Assembly: GCF_902459465.1 (NCBI RefSeq)
Contig: NC_047066.1
Coordinates: 8,869,047-8,933,046 of the forward strand
Reading direction: 5' to 3'
DNA: 64,000 nt
Origin: Asterias rubens
Lineage: Eukaryota; Echinodermata; Asteroidea; Forcipulatida; Asteriidae
Positions 12,601-21,564 of this stretch are shown here, one piece after another (within the stretch, counting starts at the first letter, position 1; every line of letters begins with the position of its first letter). The notes under the pieces are model-generated. The model was not told the origin of the DNA, did no database searches, and was given only the letters and a program-made list of their open reading frames with translations. The translations under genes and the position numbers were made by a program.

Positions 12601-15600
12601 AAAAAGTGGTTTAAAGATACTTGTCTTCAACACAAATCATAAGTTTCACGGCAATTTAAATTTCAGAACATGCCTCCCCAGCCGAGAGAAAGATCTTCCT
12701 TGATGAATTTCTGTCCATGACCAAGATTGGACAGCATCCAAACATTGTCATGCTTCTTGGTGCGTGTCAACACGAAGGTAAAACCATTCACAAGTTATAT
12801 TGCGTCAGTTACGAGACGAAACAGTTCATTTATAAATATTGCTCTCTAATTGAGTTTAATTATCTAATCGTTATTTAATCGATACATCAAACATGTCGAA
12901 AAGAATTGATCTTTAAACTCATCTCACTTTGTAAAAACATCAGGTGAATTATACGTGGCCACGGAGTATCTTCCCAATGGTGACCTTCGTTCCTACCTCA
13001 GGAATGCTCGATCAATGGATAGTGAAGCTTCTATTTCTTCTGACTTGCTCCAGTTTGCTTTGGATGTCGCTAAAGGAATGCAACACCTTGCTGCGACAGG
13101 AGTGAGCGTTCTATAGATGGAAGGAAACCCACCTAGCATTGTATTGTTGTTTAAGCCAGTCAGGGGACTGGAATGTACCCAAAAAGGAACCATACACGAT
13201 TTGTAAAACTGACCAACTAGTCGCAGATAGTATTCATGTTTTGTGTGATCCATCATGTACACGAAATAACACATTGGTCCAAATTTGAGCTTAATCCGTT
13301 GCGTGAGTCAGGTGAAAATAGTGGGGAAAACATTCCAACATCTTAACACATTGCCCGAAATATTTACTGGATAACAGTACACAAAACGAGTAGGACACCA
13401 ATCACAAGTCGCAACAATGTAAACTTTATGGAATGCTGGTTGGATTGTTTTTGCTGAGCAACTTTCCTGTGCTTAGCATGTTTTTGTGCTCACAGGCTAT
13501 GTGAAATTGGGCCATGATAACAAATATGGCGACCCATTATTTGTCACGGACTAGAGTATCTGAATAGTACAAAAGTCAAAGTTTTTTCCGTAAACTTCGA
13601 TACTTTTTGAAAAGCATGTTGCAGTCACAAAGACCGAACATGAAAGAGAGAAACATTACGAATCTTTGAACATGACAACAAAATGCTACTACCGTGTTAT
13701 CAATAAATGGTTCAATTTTTTTTAATAACAGAAAATGTAAACTTCTTTTCGATTTGTGCACTGACTCTTACATCCATAGGTGATTCACCGAGATTTGGCA
13801 GCAAGAAATATCCTTCTGGATGAAAATCTGGTGGCAAAGATTTCTGATTATGGTTTATCACGAGGAGAAGATACCTATGTGCAGACGTCAAAGGTAAAAA
13901 CAATTCTTTTGGGACATTCATAGTAGGAACGTACATGAATGTCCAATATCCAATATTGATGTACAAGGAAGACATTCACTGTAGAAACGTACGTGAATGT
14001 CCAACATCCAAATGCGAATGCCCAATATCCAATATCGTTGAACAAAGGTAGACATTTACTGTAGAAATGTACGCGATTGTCCAATATCCAATATCAATGT
14101 ACAAGGTAGACATTCACTGTAGAATTGTATGCGAATGCCCAATATCCAATATCGTTGAACAAAGGTAGACATTTACTGTAGAAATGTACGCGATTGTCCA
14201 ATATCCAATATCAATGTACAAGGTAGACATTCACTGTAGAATTGTATGCGAATGCCCAATATCCAATATCGTTGAACAAAGGTAGACAATTACTGTAGAA
14301 ATGTACGCGATTGTCCAATATCCAATATTGATTTACAGGGCAGACATCAATTGTAAACATCTATGAGAATGTCCAATATCAAAAATATTAATGAACAGGG
14401 TAGTAGACAGTACAAATCTCTGGGAATGGCCAATTTTCAATATCGATGTACACGCTAGACATTCACTGCGCAAATTTATGGGAAACTCCAATTTACATAA
14501 TCTTAAAAGCAACATCATTATTCGCTGTACAATAATAAGAAGGTTCAATATCCAATATCAAATTAACTTTACTGCTAGTATCTTTATTGACTCCCCTCAG
14601 ACTCGTGTTCCTGCACGCTGGTTGTCTTTGGAGTCCTTGGTCAGCAAGACTTACACTACAAAGAGTGACGTGTGAGTTTACAGTTCAATATTTATTCATC
14701 CCAAGTTACCATTTTAAAGTTCTAGCATTAGTTTAGAAAACACACTGGCAAATGTTAGTAGGACTTTACAGTTTGGCATTTTGGTACAAAAATAAAAAAC
14801 TATTGTTTTTAATAAGGAAGTTGAATTTACAAGTCCTTGGTCAGCAAGACATACACTACAAAGAGTGACGTGTGAGTTTACAGTTTAATATTTATTCATC
14901 CCAAGTTACCATTTTAAAGTTCTAGCATTAGTTTAGAAAACACACTGGCAAATGTTAGTAGGACTTTACAGTTTGGCATTTTGGTACAAAAAATAAATAA
15001 ACTATTGTTTTTAATAAGGAAGCTGAATGTACAATGAATCAAAATAGTTCAGCAATGTTTAATGTTTCAGACAAAACCTCTCACTCGAAATTCTTTCGAG
15101 TTCACAAAGTGATGACCTAAGATTGTTGTACATTATACCAATTTGAGACTATGGAGGACTTTACAGATGGCAGCAGACTTACCAGGTTAATCCATTGTTA
15201 TTGGAAATGTGAGCATGCTCCGAATGACGTCAACCTTGGGTGCGTTCGTTTAGCTTAGGGACCATGGATAAATTATGTCACGGGAACGACCGCGTCGCGA
15301 CGCGTTCCTTCGCGTGACAAATCGAACAAAAGAAAAACTACGGAGTGGAACGCGTTCTCCTCAACCACCGGGTCTCGAGGAAGACCCACTGTATAACAAA
15401 GGAACAATGGTGTAGGCCGAAAACCACTGTGTAGTTATAATCGGCTTATCTGGGTAGATAAACCCAAGTTGTAGCCCTTTTCACACAATAAGTCAAAACA
15501 CAACCGCAGATTAAAAAATAAAAAATACTACGTCTTTGCACGACCGCCATGCAAAATAATCCCCCAAAGTAAAACAAAGTCAATAGGAAAAACATCTTAC

Positions 15601-18600
15601 ATTAAACAGTAAAACTATACTCTTTGTTGTACATCCAAGGTGTCCAAAATGTTTCATGTTTGAACAATGAAGCCAACACGTTATGAAGTTTTTCTTAAAC
15701 ACGCTTAATATTTCCCAAGGAACTGCTGAAAATTCACCACGTTGCCCAAGGTACCAGCGACGGCGCCAATGTTGTATGAGTTTAGCTCGGGCACCAACGC
15801 TGGTTAGTATTGCAATTTTCGGACACCAGATTCTCCCGAAAGTCTTAATCTCAAGGCGGTTGAAACTAATTTCGTAAGCTGTTGCGCAATTTTTCCAACG
15901 GAGGGCGGCTCTCCCGCTTTCACATTGTTTAGGAAAGCCCTCTAGCGTTCAATGTTTCTTGCATTATAGTTTGTTGCACGCAAAATAACAAGACTACTAG
16001 GCCTGAATATTGAAAACACTGTGTGTGAGTGTGTAGTTAGATGGAGTGTTTGTGTACTACGATGTAATTTTGCGTTATGTTTTGTGTGATTGCGAGCCGG
16101 TCAGCATGATTTCGCGGTACCTTTATGAACGAATCTTGTAAGTGTAATCATCTCTGTAAACACGGGTCCTAATGTAACAATTAGATGTAGATACAAAATA
16201 AGTTGGCGATGATTTCAAATTTAAGAATAATAGTTACCACTTCAACTTGTTATGGCAGTAGCATATTATTGTATTGGCTTTGGCAAACTTGAGGGTTGGC
16301 TGTACATGGACATCTCCAACCCATTGTCTGGTGTATACCTGAGCTAGACCGCAAACACTAATCCTTCACCCCTTCGTGGCTTACTTGCAAGCTGTCTTGT
16401 CCATGTAATCTGAACAACAAAAGGCACCAACAATAGAGTTCGATAATGAGGGACCTTAAAAATCAGTGAAGCGCTTAATCCATCTTGGGACGGGCGCGTG
16501 ACAATTTTGGGACGGACTCGTTCTAGAACGAGTCTGACCGCGGGCGGCCGCGTTCTTAATTTATCCATGGTCCCTTACCTGGGTCGACCCCGGTGTGTGG
16601 CGGGTTTTTTTTTTCAGGACGAACGTCACACACCGGGGTCGACCCAGGTAAGCTAAACGAACGCACCCAAAGAAAGTTTACCTTGCTGGTGAGTCTGCTG
16701 CCACCTAGCGTTCAGAAGTATCCCGTTCCTAACTGTAGGGTGCTTCTCAATGATGTGTTACTGAACATTTCTCTTTTAGATGGTCTTACGGAATCCTCCT
16801 CTGGGAGATTGCAACTGTTGGTAAGACATAACTTGTATTTGCTAAATCTTATTTACTTTAATAAATTTGTAGTACAATGCGATGATTTGCTTTGCGTTCA
16901 ATTTATAATGTAATTGCCACTCTGAGTTCAATATTTCAACACTTGGAAAGTATACTTTAACGTTTGTTGAGCCGTTGGGTTGTTTTAATACAAGATCTTT
17001 TACAATAAAAAACCAACCCGTGAACATTTCACTTCAAAAGAGCTGTTTTGGATTACACATTGAGAAACGCTAGTGTCAGATTGTTTCTGACAGTAACGCT
17101 TCAAATGGGGATACACACTGATATCGTTAATCAATAGCCTTATTTCTTCATGATTCTTAACCTGTTTAATATCGAAAGCTGTTGTACTTCCAACCATGTA
17201 ATGTAAGTGGTCCCATCAGCTTTAAGAGTGATTAGCAAACGTACACACGTAGTTCCCTTTAAAAAAATAGACAGGAAACAACAAACGGCCGCCAAATCAT
17301 CGATATTACTTTCATTTTTTGCAAATAACCTTTCAGTCTATAAGTATATTCTAAGATTATGAATGTGTTGTGAATTTTTAGTTGCATTCCGATACCTCCC
17401 CAACTAATATTTTTTCAAATATTGTTTTTCAACTTGTGACAACAGGTGGAACACCATACCCGGGCATACAAACTGGTGTCCTAGCGTCCAAATTGAAGAA
17501 TGGATATCGCATGCCTAAACCGATCAACTGCGATGTCAAGATGTACGTATTTATGGGATACACGACTTTCATACAATGCAACTTGAAATATCTCTGCATT
17601 TTAAGTTTATCCTCCTCGCACAATAAAAAGTTGTATTTATTATCAATAAACTGTGATTTTTTAGACTGTCTTCTTGTCTCCACTTTTGTGAGGGTGGACT
17701 CTTTCTTTTCTCGTTCAAGAAACTGTGTGTTGTATGCTCCAAAGAGTAAAATAATGATCTGTGTTCAAACGCCTCATCAAGACTCACAAAACCATCCTAA
17801 CTTACTCCTCTTTTTGTTCTGTTCTCTTGGTTAGTCGTTGGATCGTTTTTGTATTAGTTGTTTGTTTATTTGTTTCCCCTCCTTTATTATATAGGCAATC
17901 TGTTCGTTGCATAGTGCCTAAGAAATGTTTTTTATTATTTTACTATTATGATTCCCAATCAATTTTACAGCTACGACGTGATGCTGAAATGCTGGCGGGA
18001 AAAACCAAACGAGCGTCCTTCCTTCAAGAACATCGTGTCCGTTCTTACCACAATGACCGAGAACCAAGATGATCAGGTATTGTTATTCAACAACTTAAAT
18101 AAAACAAGAGAGCCAGGTGTGGATTTTGAAACAATTACCAATGTAACTAGTATGTTTTACAAAGCCATTTTTGACATTCCACACTCATCAGCACAAATGT
18201 CTCGATTGATTTGTTTAGATGAATTCCTCGAAAAGACACAAATAATCCAATACATGCATGCATGAATTGCTTGGACCAATTTTTAAGTTTCAATCTACAA
18301 TTCAGCTGAAATATATTCAACAGCATACATGGTAACATAATGATTTTGAGAGCCGGGTATAGATTTTGACTACACTTCAATATTTGTTTGTTTACAAAAG
18401 GTTTGTTATTGCACAACCAGTGACATACGTGCCTCGTTCGTTTTGTTAAGATAAAATCAACAACAGTCTTGAAAGGTACATACATAATCCAATGCTTAGC
18501 CTTAACCATTGAGTTCTAGCATGAATCTACACCCCAGCTTTAAAACTCCGCTTTGGAAGATTGCATCTTTGAAACCGAAAAATAAAATCATATAAAAACC

Positions 18601-18735
18601 AGAAGTACCAAACTAATAATAGACAACAAATTAATAACACATGTTTGTATTTTTCTCTCGCAGATATACATGAGCCTTCTACCAAGATCCGAAGAGCACG
18701 TCGTGAACATAAACCCAGAGTTTGGCGACAACTAG
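6583..18735 (+). CDS. RTK1: Tie-like receptor tyrosine kinase with HYR-type ectodomain (whole gene)
   Basis: Gene of 14 supported coding exons; their lengths total 2,073 bases (690 codons plus stop) with consistent phases throughout. Predicted type I membrane receptor: signal peptide (1-23), three HYR-type beta-sandwich domains (about 24-114, 115-196, 197-278), one transmembrane helix (about 289-310), a juxtamembrane segment with YEYV, and a tyrosine kinase (about 385-660). The kinase has AAIKKL (ATP lysine), HRDLAARN (catalytic loop), DYG instead of DFG, P-R-W-x-x-x-E-S, SDVWSYG and CWREKPxERPSF. Wording such as [22 protein letters not shown] and GGTPYPG is closest to what I know of Tie receptors, but the ectodomain is not Ig-EGF-FNIII. 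Ligand unknown. It is the inverted paralogue of RTK2. Confidence 0.88.
6740..7070. repeat. Degenerate minisatellite (GGAAACACGGAAT units)
   Basis: The motif GGAAACNCGGAAT and variants (TTGGAAACTCGGAATTC, GGAACTACGGGAAT, GGAAATGCGGAATTC) recurs roughly every 25-45 bases through RTK1 intron 1. It is no longer in register, so this is an old tandem array. Confidence 0.7.
7085..7650. repeat. Minisatellite of CTCGGTCCGAAGTCA units
   Basis: Units like GGTCAGCTCGGTCC and AAGTCATCTCGGTCC alternate at about 15-16 bases, interrupted by an AT-rich non-repeat stretch at about 7255-7440. The open frames reported here (for example at 7099) arise from the repeat and are not genes. Confidence 0.8.
7961..8233 (+). 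CDS. RTK1 exon 2: HYR-type domain 1
   Basis: Acceptor TATTTTGTAG at 7951-7960, donor GTAAGA at 8234; 273 bases, phase 1-1. It encodes about 91 residues with the HYR pattern: a CP near the start, PTVTG, a central FTYFVV strand, D-x-SG and a final C-S-Y-M-I. It is more divergent than the next two HYR domains. HYR domains are Ig-like folds used in hyalin and in extracellular adhesion proteins. Confidence 0.8.
8345..9235. repeat. GCGCCA/TGGCGC-rich block with a TATA box, possible mobile promoter
   Basis: The block is studded with GCGCCA and TGGCGC in both orientations, several as TTTGGCGC or GCGCCAAA, the E2F consensus (for example 8694-8701 and 9211-9218), plus ATTGG/CCAAT strings. A good TATAAAAG lies at 8848-8855. 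About 115 bases downstream an ATG opens only a six-codon frame. It sits in an intron of RTK1 and no gene follows. It may be an LTR or MITE-borne promoter, or a decayed cell-cycle-type promoter. Confidence 0.45.
9236..9365. repeat. Intron cassette related to 9752-9815 and 10165-10310
   Basis: The phrase AAGTTGTGATGCTAATCTG followed by CTCATACATCTGTTTTGGGACAA resembles the sequence after each later HYR exon. Exon-plus-intron cassettes were therefore duplicated in tandem to build this part of RTK1. Confidence 0.65.
9528..9635 (+). pseudogene. EGF-like exon relic in RTK1
   Basis: In one frame the stretch reads MCFNEGVC, then [16 protein letters not shown], i.e. cysteines 2-6 of an EGF domain, and ends at a possible donor (GTACGTA at 9636). 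If used it would be 108 bases and phase 1-1. The first cysteine is missing: the preceding CDCPC is in another frame, as if two bases were gained. The acceptor (GGGGTCTAAG) lacks a pyrimidine tract because a mobile sequence lies directly upstream. I left it out of the coding model. Confidence 0.55.
9867..10112 (+). CDS. RTK1 exon 3: HYR domain 2
   Basis: Acceptor ACACACAG at 9859-9866, donor GTGAGT at 10113; 246 bases, phase 1-1. It encodes an 82-residue HYR domain: [17 protein letters not shown], the [18 protein letters not shown] core and [10 protein letters not shown]. Only a few bases differ from exon 4. Confidence 0.9.
10553..10798 (+). CDS. RTK1 exon 4: HYR domain 3
   Basis: Acceptor at 10551-10552, donor GTGAGT at 10799; 246 bases, phase 1-1. 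It is a near-identical tandem copy of exon 3 (an A to P change is the visible protein difference), with the flanking intron cassette also duplicated. Being phase 1-1, it can be added or lost without a frame shift. Confidence 0.9.
10979..11131. mobile_element. MITE family R2 (GATTTCAC...GGACGAGT), copy 1
   Basis: Short palindromic element with the phrases GATTTCACCAAACTCTTCC, TCTTAGGACTTGGGACGAGT and the inverse CGTCCTAACTCGAGATAGGA. Better preserved copies lie at 31437-31589 and 56387-56523. Confidence 0.75.
11213..11385 (+). CDS. RTK1 exon 5: transmembrane segment
   Basis: Acceptor GTTTTGCAG at 11204-11212, donor GTAAGA at 11386; phase 1 in, phase 0 out. It encodes a short stalk, a helix of about 22 hydrophobic residues ([22 protein letters not shown]) and a basic stop-transfer sequence (RYRKRKH). 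This fixes a type I orientation with the kinase inside the cell. Confidence 0.92.
11794..12088 (+). CDS. RTK1 exon 6: juxtamembrane region and kinase N-lobe start
   Basis: Acceptor CTCTCCCCACAG ending at 11793, donor GGTAAATA at 12089; phase 0-1. The juxtamembrane part carries SPTYEYV, a likely phosphotyrosine site. The N-lobe begins [22 protein letters not shown]. The nucleotide loop reads R-K-G-Q-F-G, so the first glycine of G-x-G-x-x-G is arginine. AAIKKL supplies the ATP-binding lysine. The 3' half is almost identical to RTK2 exon 33765-34056, whereas the 5' half is diverged. Confidence 0.93.
12667..12777 (+). CDS. RTK1 exon 7: kinase alphaC and beta4
   Basis: Acceptor AAATTTCAG, donor GGTAAAAC; 111 bases, phase 1-1. 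It encodes [20 protein letters not shown] and [12 protein letters not shown]. The glutamate of DEF is the likely alphaC salt-bridge residue. Nearly base-identical to RTK2 33016-33126. Confidence 0.93.
12944..13101 (+). CDS. RTK1 exon 8: kinase hinge and alphaE
   Basis: Acceptor AACATCAG, donor GTGAGC at 13102; phase 1-0. It encodes the hinge ([15 protein letters not shown]), a short insert and the helix leading to the catalytic loop ([16 protein letters not shown]). Confidence 0.92.
13380..13540. repeat. Intronic segment homologous to 32190-32350 (inverted)
   Basis: The stretch with GCTGAGCAA, GTGCTTAGCATG, GTGCTCACAGGCT and AATTGGGCCA matches the reverse complement of 32215-32345 in the equivalent intron of RTK2. 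This shows that the duplication that made the two genes included introns. Confidence 0.7.
13780..13893 (+). CDS. RTK1 exon 9: catalytic loop and DYG
   Basis: Acceptor ACATCCATAG, donor GTAAAA at 13894; 114 bases, phase 0-0. It encodes [20 protein letters not shown] followed by [12 protein letters not shown] aspartate and AARN are intact. Tyrosine replaces the phenylalanine of DFG; LRRK2 is a known active kinase with DYG. TYVQTSK provides an activation-loop tyrosine. Confidence 0.95.
13910..14560. repeat. Minisatellite, about 60-bp unit with 120-bp higher order
   Basis: About ten units built on GTCCAATATCCAATAT, TGTACAAGGTAGACATTCA and CTGTAGAAATGTACG. Two alternating variants (GTCCAATATCCAATATCAATG and CCCAATATCCAATATCGTTG) make a 120-bp dimer near 14020-14330; units at the 3' end are worn. 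RTK2's matching intron has no such array, so it arose after the duplication. Confidence 0.88.
14601..14671 (+). CDS. RTK1 exon 10: activation segment end
   Basis: Acceptor CTCCCCTCAG, donor GTGAGT at 14672; 71 bases, phase 0-2. It encodes [13 protein letters not shown], the P+1 loop typical of tyrosine kinases, then YTTKSDV. Confidence 0.93.
14631..15034. repeat. 200-bp tandem duplication including part of RTK1 exon 10
   Basis: Copies at about 14631-14830 and 14831-15034 (offset 200). The second carries the last 40 bases of exon 10 (TCCTTGGTCAGCAAGAC to GACGT) with its GTGAGT donor but without the original acceptor. A weak TTTACAAG precedes it. It is most simply a dead partial exon. Confidence 0.85.
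15236..16670. mobile_element. 1.4-kb inverted-repeat DNA element in RTK1 intron
   Basis: Ends are inverted: TTGGGTGCGTTCGTTTAGCTT at left, the reverse complement at right (16650-16670). Inner arms also pair: AGGGACCATGGATAAATT near 15254 with its complement near 16557-16575. There is no transposase frame, so it is non-autonomous. The homologous RTK2 intron (around 30700) lacks it and represents an empty site. Confidence 0.82.
16574..16652. mobile_element. Hairpin element nested in the 1.4-kb element
   Basis: Perfect 26-base inverted arms (CCTGGGTCGACCCCGG core, 16574-16599 and 16627-16652) enclose a 27-base spacer. The hairpin interrupts the right arm of the surrounding element, with TA on both sides, as expected for a TA target duplication. 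The same GGGTCGACCC arms occur at 59.8, 60.3 and 62.2 kb. Confidence 0.78.
16780..16820 (+). CDS. RTK1 exon 11: kinase alphaF
   Basis: Acceptor TTTCTCTTTTAG, donor GTAAGA at 16821; 41 bases, phase 2-1. It encodes [13 protein letters not shown], the conserved alphaF helix. Confidence 0.92.
17446..17542 (+). CDS. RTK1 exon 12: kinase alphaG
   Basis: Acceptor GTGACAACAG, donor GTACGT at 17543; 97 bases, phase 1-2. It encodes [20 protein letters not shown] followed by [12 protein letters not shown], close to Tie receptors. Confidence 0.92.
17971..18076 (+). CDS. RTK1 exon 13: kinase C-lobe end
   Basis: Acceptor CAATTTTACAG, donor GTATTG at 18077; 106 bases, phase 2-0. It encodes [18 protein letters not shown] and the final helix ending in ENQDDQ. 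CWREKPxERPSF closes the tyrosine kinase fold. Confidence 0.93.
18664..18735 (+). CDS. RTK1 exon 14: C-terminal tail and stop
   Basis: Acceptor TTCTCTCGCAG, stop TAG at 18733-18735; 72 bases. The 23-residue tail ([20 protein letters not shown], then GDN) matches the RTK2 tail at 29023-29094 in length and pattern. The short tail has one tyrosine. Confidence 0.9.
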   Translation: MYMSLLPRSEEHVVNINPEFGDN

Positions 18736-18980
18736 CGTTTGTTACGGAGGGCGTATTCATCAGAAGCATTTTGAGGATTGGGACACATGTTTTTTTGTCG
18801 AGCTTCATAGGTTTTTAAGAAAGTGTACACAGTTGAAAACTTTCTTTTCAGTGTATCTTTCAGGTCTCTGTAAGCCTGAACCTCTTTCTGTAGTTCTGTA
18901 ACTGTTGTCAAAGCTCTCTTATAATGAGGTTCATAATTGCTCTTCATGTAGGGAGATTTTCGCTGGCAACGGATAGCTGA
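18732..18980 (-). CDS. Candidate exon of an unrecognised antisense gene
   Basis: On the minus strand an acceptor-like TTTTGATTCAG is followed by an 81-codon frame ending in TAG at 18732-18734, the same CTAG that ends RTK1. The polypeptide is charged and probably helical (LQKEVQAYRDLKDTLKRKF). I recognise no family. The last residues, CPNPQNASDE, are also encoded antisense to the RTK2 3' flank (28950-28990, CPNPRNASDE), with silent third-base differences. It could equally be the RTK1 3' UTR read backwards. Confidence 0.3.
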   Translation of the reverse strand, partial: SAIRCQRKSPYMKSNYEPHYKRALTTVTELQKEVQAYRDLKDTLKRKFSTVYTFLKTYEARQKNMCPNPQNASDEYALRNKR

Positions 18981-19068
18981 ATCAAAATGGTCGCAGTCGT
19001 ATAAGTATAATTTGGAGAGCAATAATAGCAATTTACTCAAACAAGTAAGACGTTTGTCTAGCACTGTA

Positions 19069-19074
19069 AATAAA
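19069..19074 (+). terminator. Possible polyadenylation signal of RTK1
   Basis: AATAAA, the first canonical hexamer noticed after the RTK1 stop, about 335 bases downstream. No downstream GT-rich element was verified. Confidence 0.4.
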
Positions 19075-19129
19075 TTACTTAATGTTATAAAACTGTTATG
19101 TTTACTCGAGAAATATAAGCGATACATAA

Positions 19130-20757
19130 GTATATTTATATAAATGTATTTTTTAATTCCTGCATTTTTGTTTTATGAAATCATATGCAAAAAAACGTAT
19201 TTTACTGATATACGCATGCGTGCATGTAATTTGCAGAATATTTTGTGGGAAGTGCTATTTGCGGAAAAACAGGTGGCCAGTCAACGTGTTGACACAGTGC
19301 CTAAACCCCCGCCCCACCTCCATTAATACCAACAAACTGCTTGAGCAATGATTACAAACAAGAATTAAAATTACGTCATACTATTGTAACACTCGAAGAA
19401 AAAAAAAGCAAGTGGCATTTAAGAACTTGGCAGTATTCACGGTGGGGTGGGGGGGGGGGTAGGGAGGGGATGGGATGGCGGTGTGATCGAAAACACCAAC
19501 TGGTGTTTTATAACGCCTGTGATGCAAAAGGCAAAAGAGGGGAAATGACTTGGTAAAAGAAGCCAATGACCTCCACATTTGGGTACGATGAGATTGATGG
19601 TAAAATGCTAAATTACCGTGGCTTATTCTGATTGCCGCAATCAAAGTAAGCCAGGAAATAAACGAGCGCGAAATTTACCTGATTTTATTTTGTGTACTTT
19701 GATGATTTGATATCTTGTGATCGTTGTAGTTTCGTTTTGGATTGATTTTGACACTTCTGTTTTTGTTCTTCTGTGGTGTGGTGTTTCTTATCATACAAAC
19801 ATGTAAGGCCTACTGCTACATCACAGCTTGAACATATATTGCACAGTATTATAAGCACTCTGTGTGTGTACTTGCCTAGACTTGACTCAAGTCCCAATCC
19901 CGTGCCACCGCCATCAAACTACAGTTATGTGACGCTCTGCATTCCCCAACCTGTTCGGGACCACATTTTGACGGCGAGCGCGCACTGTACTTTTTGCTAC
20001 GGTTTGTTTGATAGTATTAAGTTATATGCTTAGGGACCTCTCACACGAGTTAGGACTTGAATCAAGCCTAGTACTTGCCATACAAACATTGTCAACACTA
20101 CAAGTTGTGCACTACTCAGATATGGAACATTTGAGGTTAGTCTCACATTTGTCAGTATTTCACATATTTTGTAGTTAGAATAGAGACATTTTTTCCAATA
20201 TCGGTACCAACAAACAAATGTATAGTTTAAGCGTTACAAACCTACATTACATACCAACAATAAGGCGTAATTTCCATTTTGCGTATTTTCACAGGACCTG
20301 GTGTACTTTTTATTAAACCCTTTCTGTGTAATTTTCTTATGGGATTTTTACTGCTATGGATGCGCCCTCGAACAGGCTGGTCCTGGAGAGAGCACAAAAT
20401 AAATACAATTAATTATAATTTTTACTACTCAGAAAATAAGCATTTTCCTAACAAAGCAGTATATACGTTGGAATTTACAGCTTAAATAGATTCAACATGT
20501 CTTGCTTGGGATATAAGCCCTGTCCATAAACTAAGTTATCTATATTTTTTAAAAATTAAATTCACACTTTTAGATACAGTCTTGTTGGGCAGTCAACGAA
20601 TAAAATGTGAAGATATAATTACATGTTTTCAAAATCATAGGATTAAGTTTGTGTGCACACAGTAGGATTTGTGTGTACATTATGATGGGTCCATATTTTA
20701 TAGACTAGTCTGCCAATCACAAAATTCCTCCAGCTGCACCCCAACTGCCTTTGTTCA
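19130..20757. other. Intergenic DNA between RTK1 and the GPCR
   Basis: No exon recognised. It includes a G-rich run at 19440-19475. At about 19880-20075 is a palindromic element with AGACTTGACTCAAGTCCC at one end and GGACTTGAATCAAGCC at the other, related to 61551-61760. Confidence 0.5.
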
Positions 20758-21002
20758 GGGCCTAATTTCATAGAGCTGCTGAGCACAAAAATTTGCTAAG
20801 CATGAAATTTATTCCATGGTAAAAACAGTATTACCAGCCAAATTTCAATTTATTGCATATTCCTTGTTATTGGTGTTCAGCTGTTGTTTGCTCATCCTGA
20901 AAAATCACGTTGAAATTTGGTTGGTAATCCTGTTTTTTATTAGGGAAGAAATTTCATGCTGAACACATTTTTGTGCTATAGCAGCTCTATGAAAATGGGC
21001 CC
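20758..21002. mobile_element. MITE family R4 (GGGCC...TAGAGCTGCT), copy 1
   Basis: About 245-bp palindrome: GGGCCTAATTTCATAGAGCT at the left, AGCTCTATGAAAATGGGCCC at the right, with TTGGTTGGTAATCC/GGTAAAAACAGTATTACCAGCC arms inside. A sister copy is at 63068-63309. Confidence 0.82.
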
Positions 21003-21564
21003 AGGGCAGATGGTTCCCCGGCGTAAGGCCGTCACTATTTCCTACATACATCGGTGTTTATGGGTACGAAACAAACTGAATATTATTCGTTGTCCCCAAC
21101 ACAAATTTAACATCTAAAAATTGTTTGCAGTACCCGCTGCTGAAAAGATAGGATTCGAACTGCCTCTAGCTACCGGGCAATCTCGGTTGTCTATGTTTGG
21201 CTTTACTCTAGAATTTCAAAGGTCGTGGGTTCAAATCCCACCACTACAGTAATATGAATTGTTTAAGTAGTGAGTATACATTGCTATATTATGTATATGG
21301 GGTAAAAACGAAATGAATATTCTTTGTCCCCGATTCAAAATGTAACTGTTAAATTTGCATCGGGGATTCTATTAAATTTCCAACATCCTGAACTATTTAA
21401 TTTTGTGACTCATGTACAACATGCAGTTTGTTATTAAAACATCTGTACCCAGAAATGATTGGTCAACTTGTTGTCTTTTGTCCTTCAACCGTATCTTCCC
21501 AATTAACAACATCATACTTGCTTCGTCGGTGCACGATTTGTATTTGTTTTTCACCGTTATCTCA

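Noticed and set aside
21110..21260. tRNA gene at GGTCGTGGGTTCAAATCCCACC
   Set aside because: A T-arm-like stem is present, but no acceptor stem or proper D and anticodon arms could be drawn; probably a worn tRNA-derived repeat.
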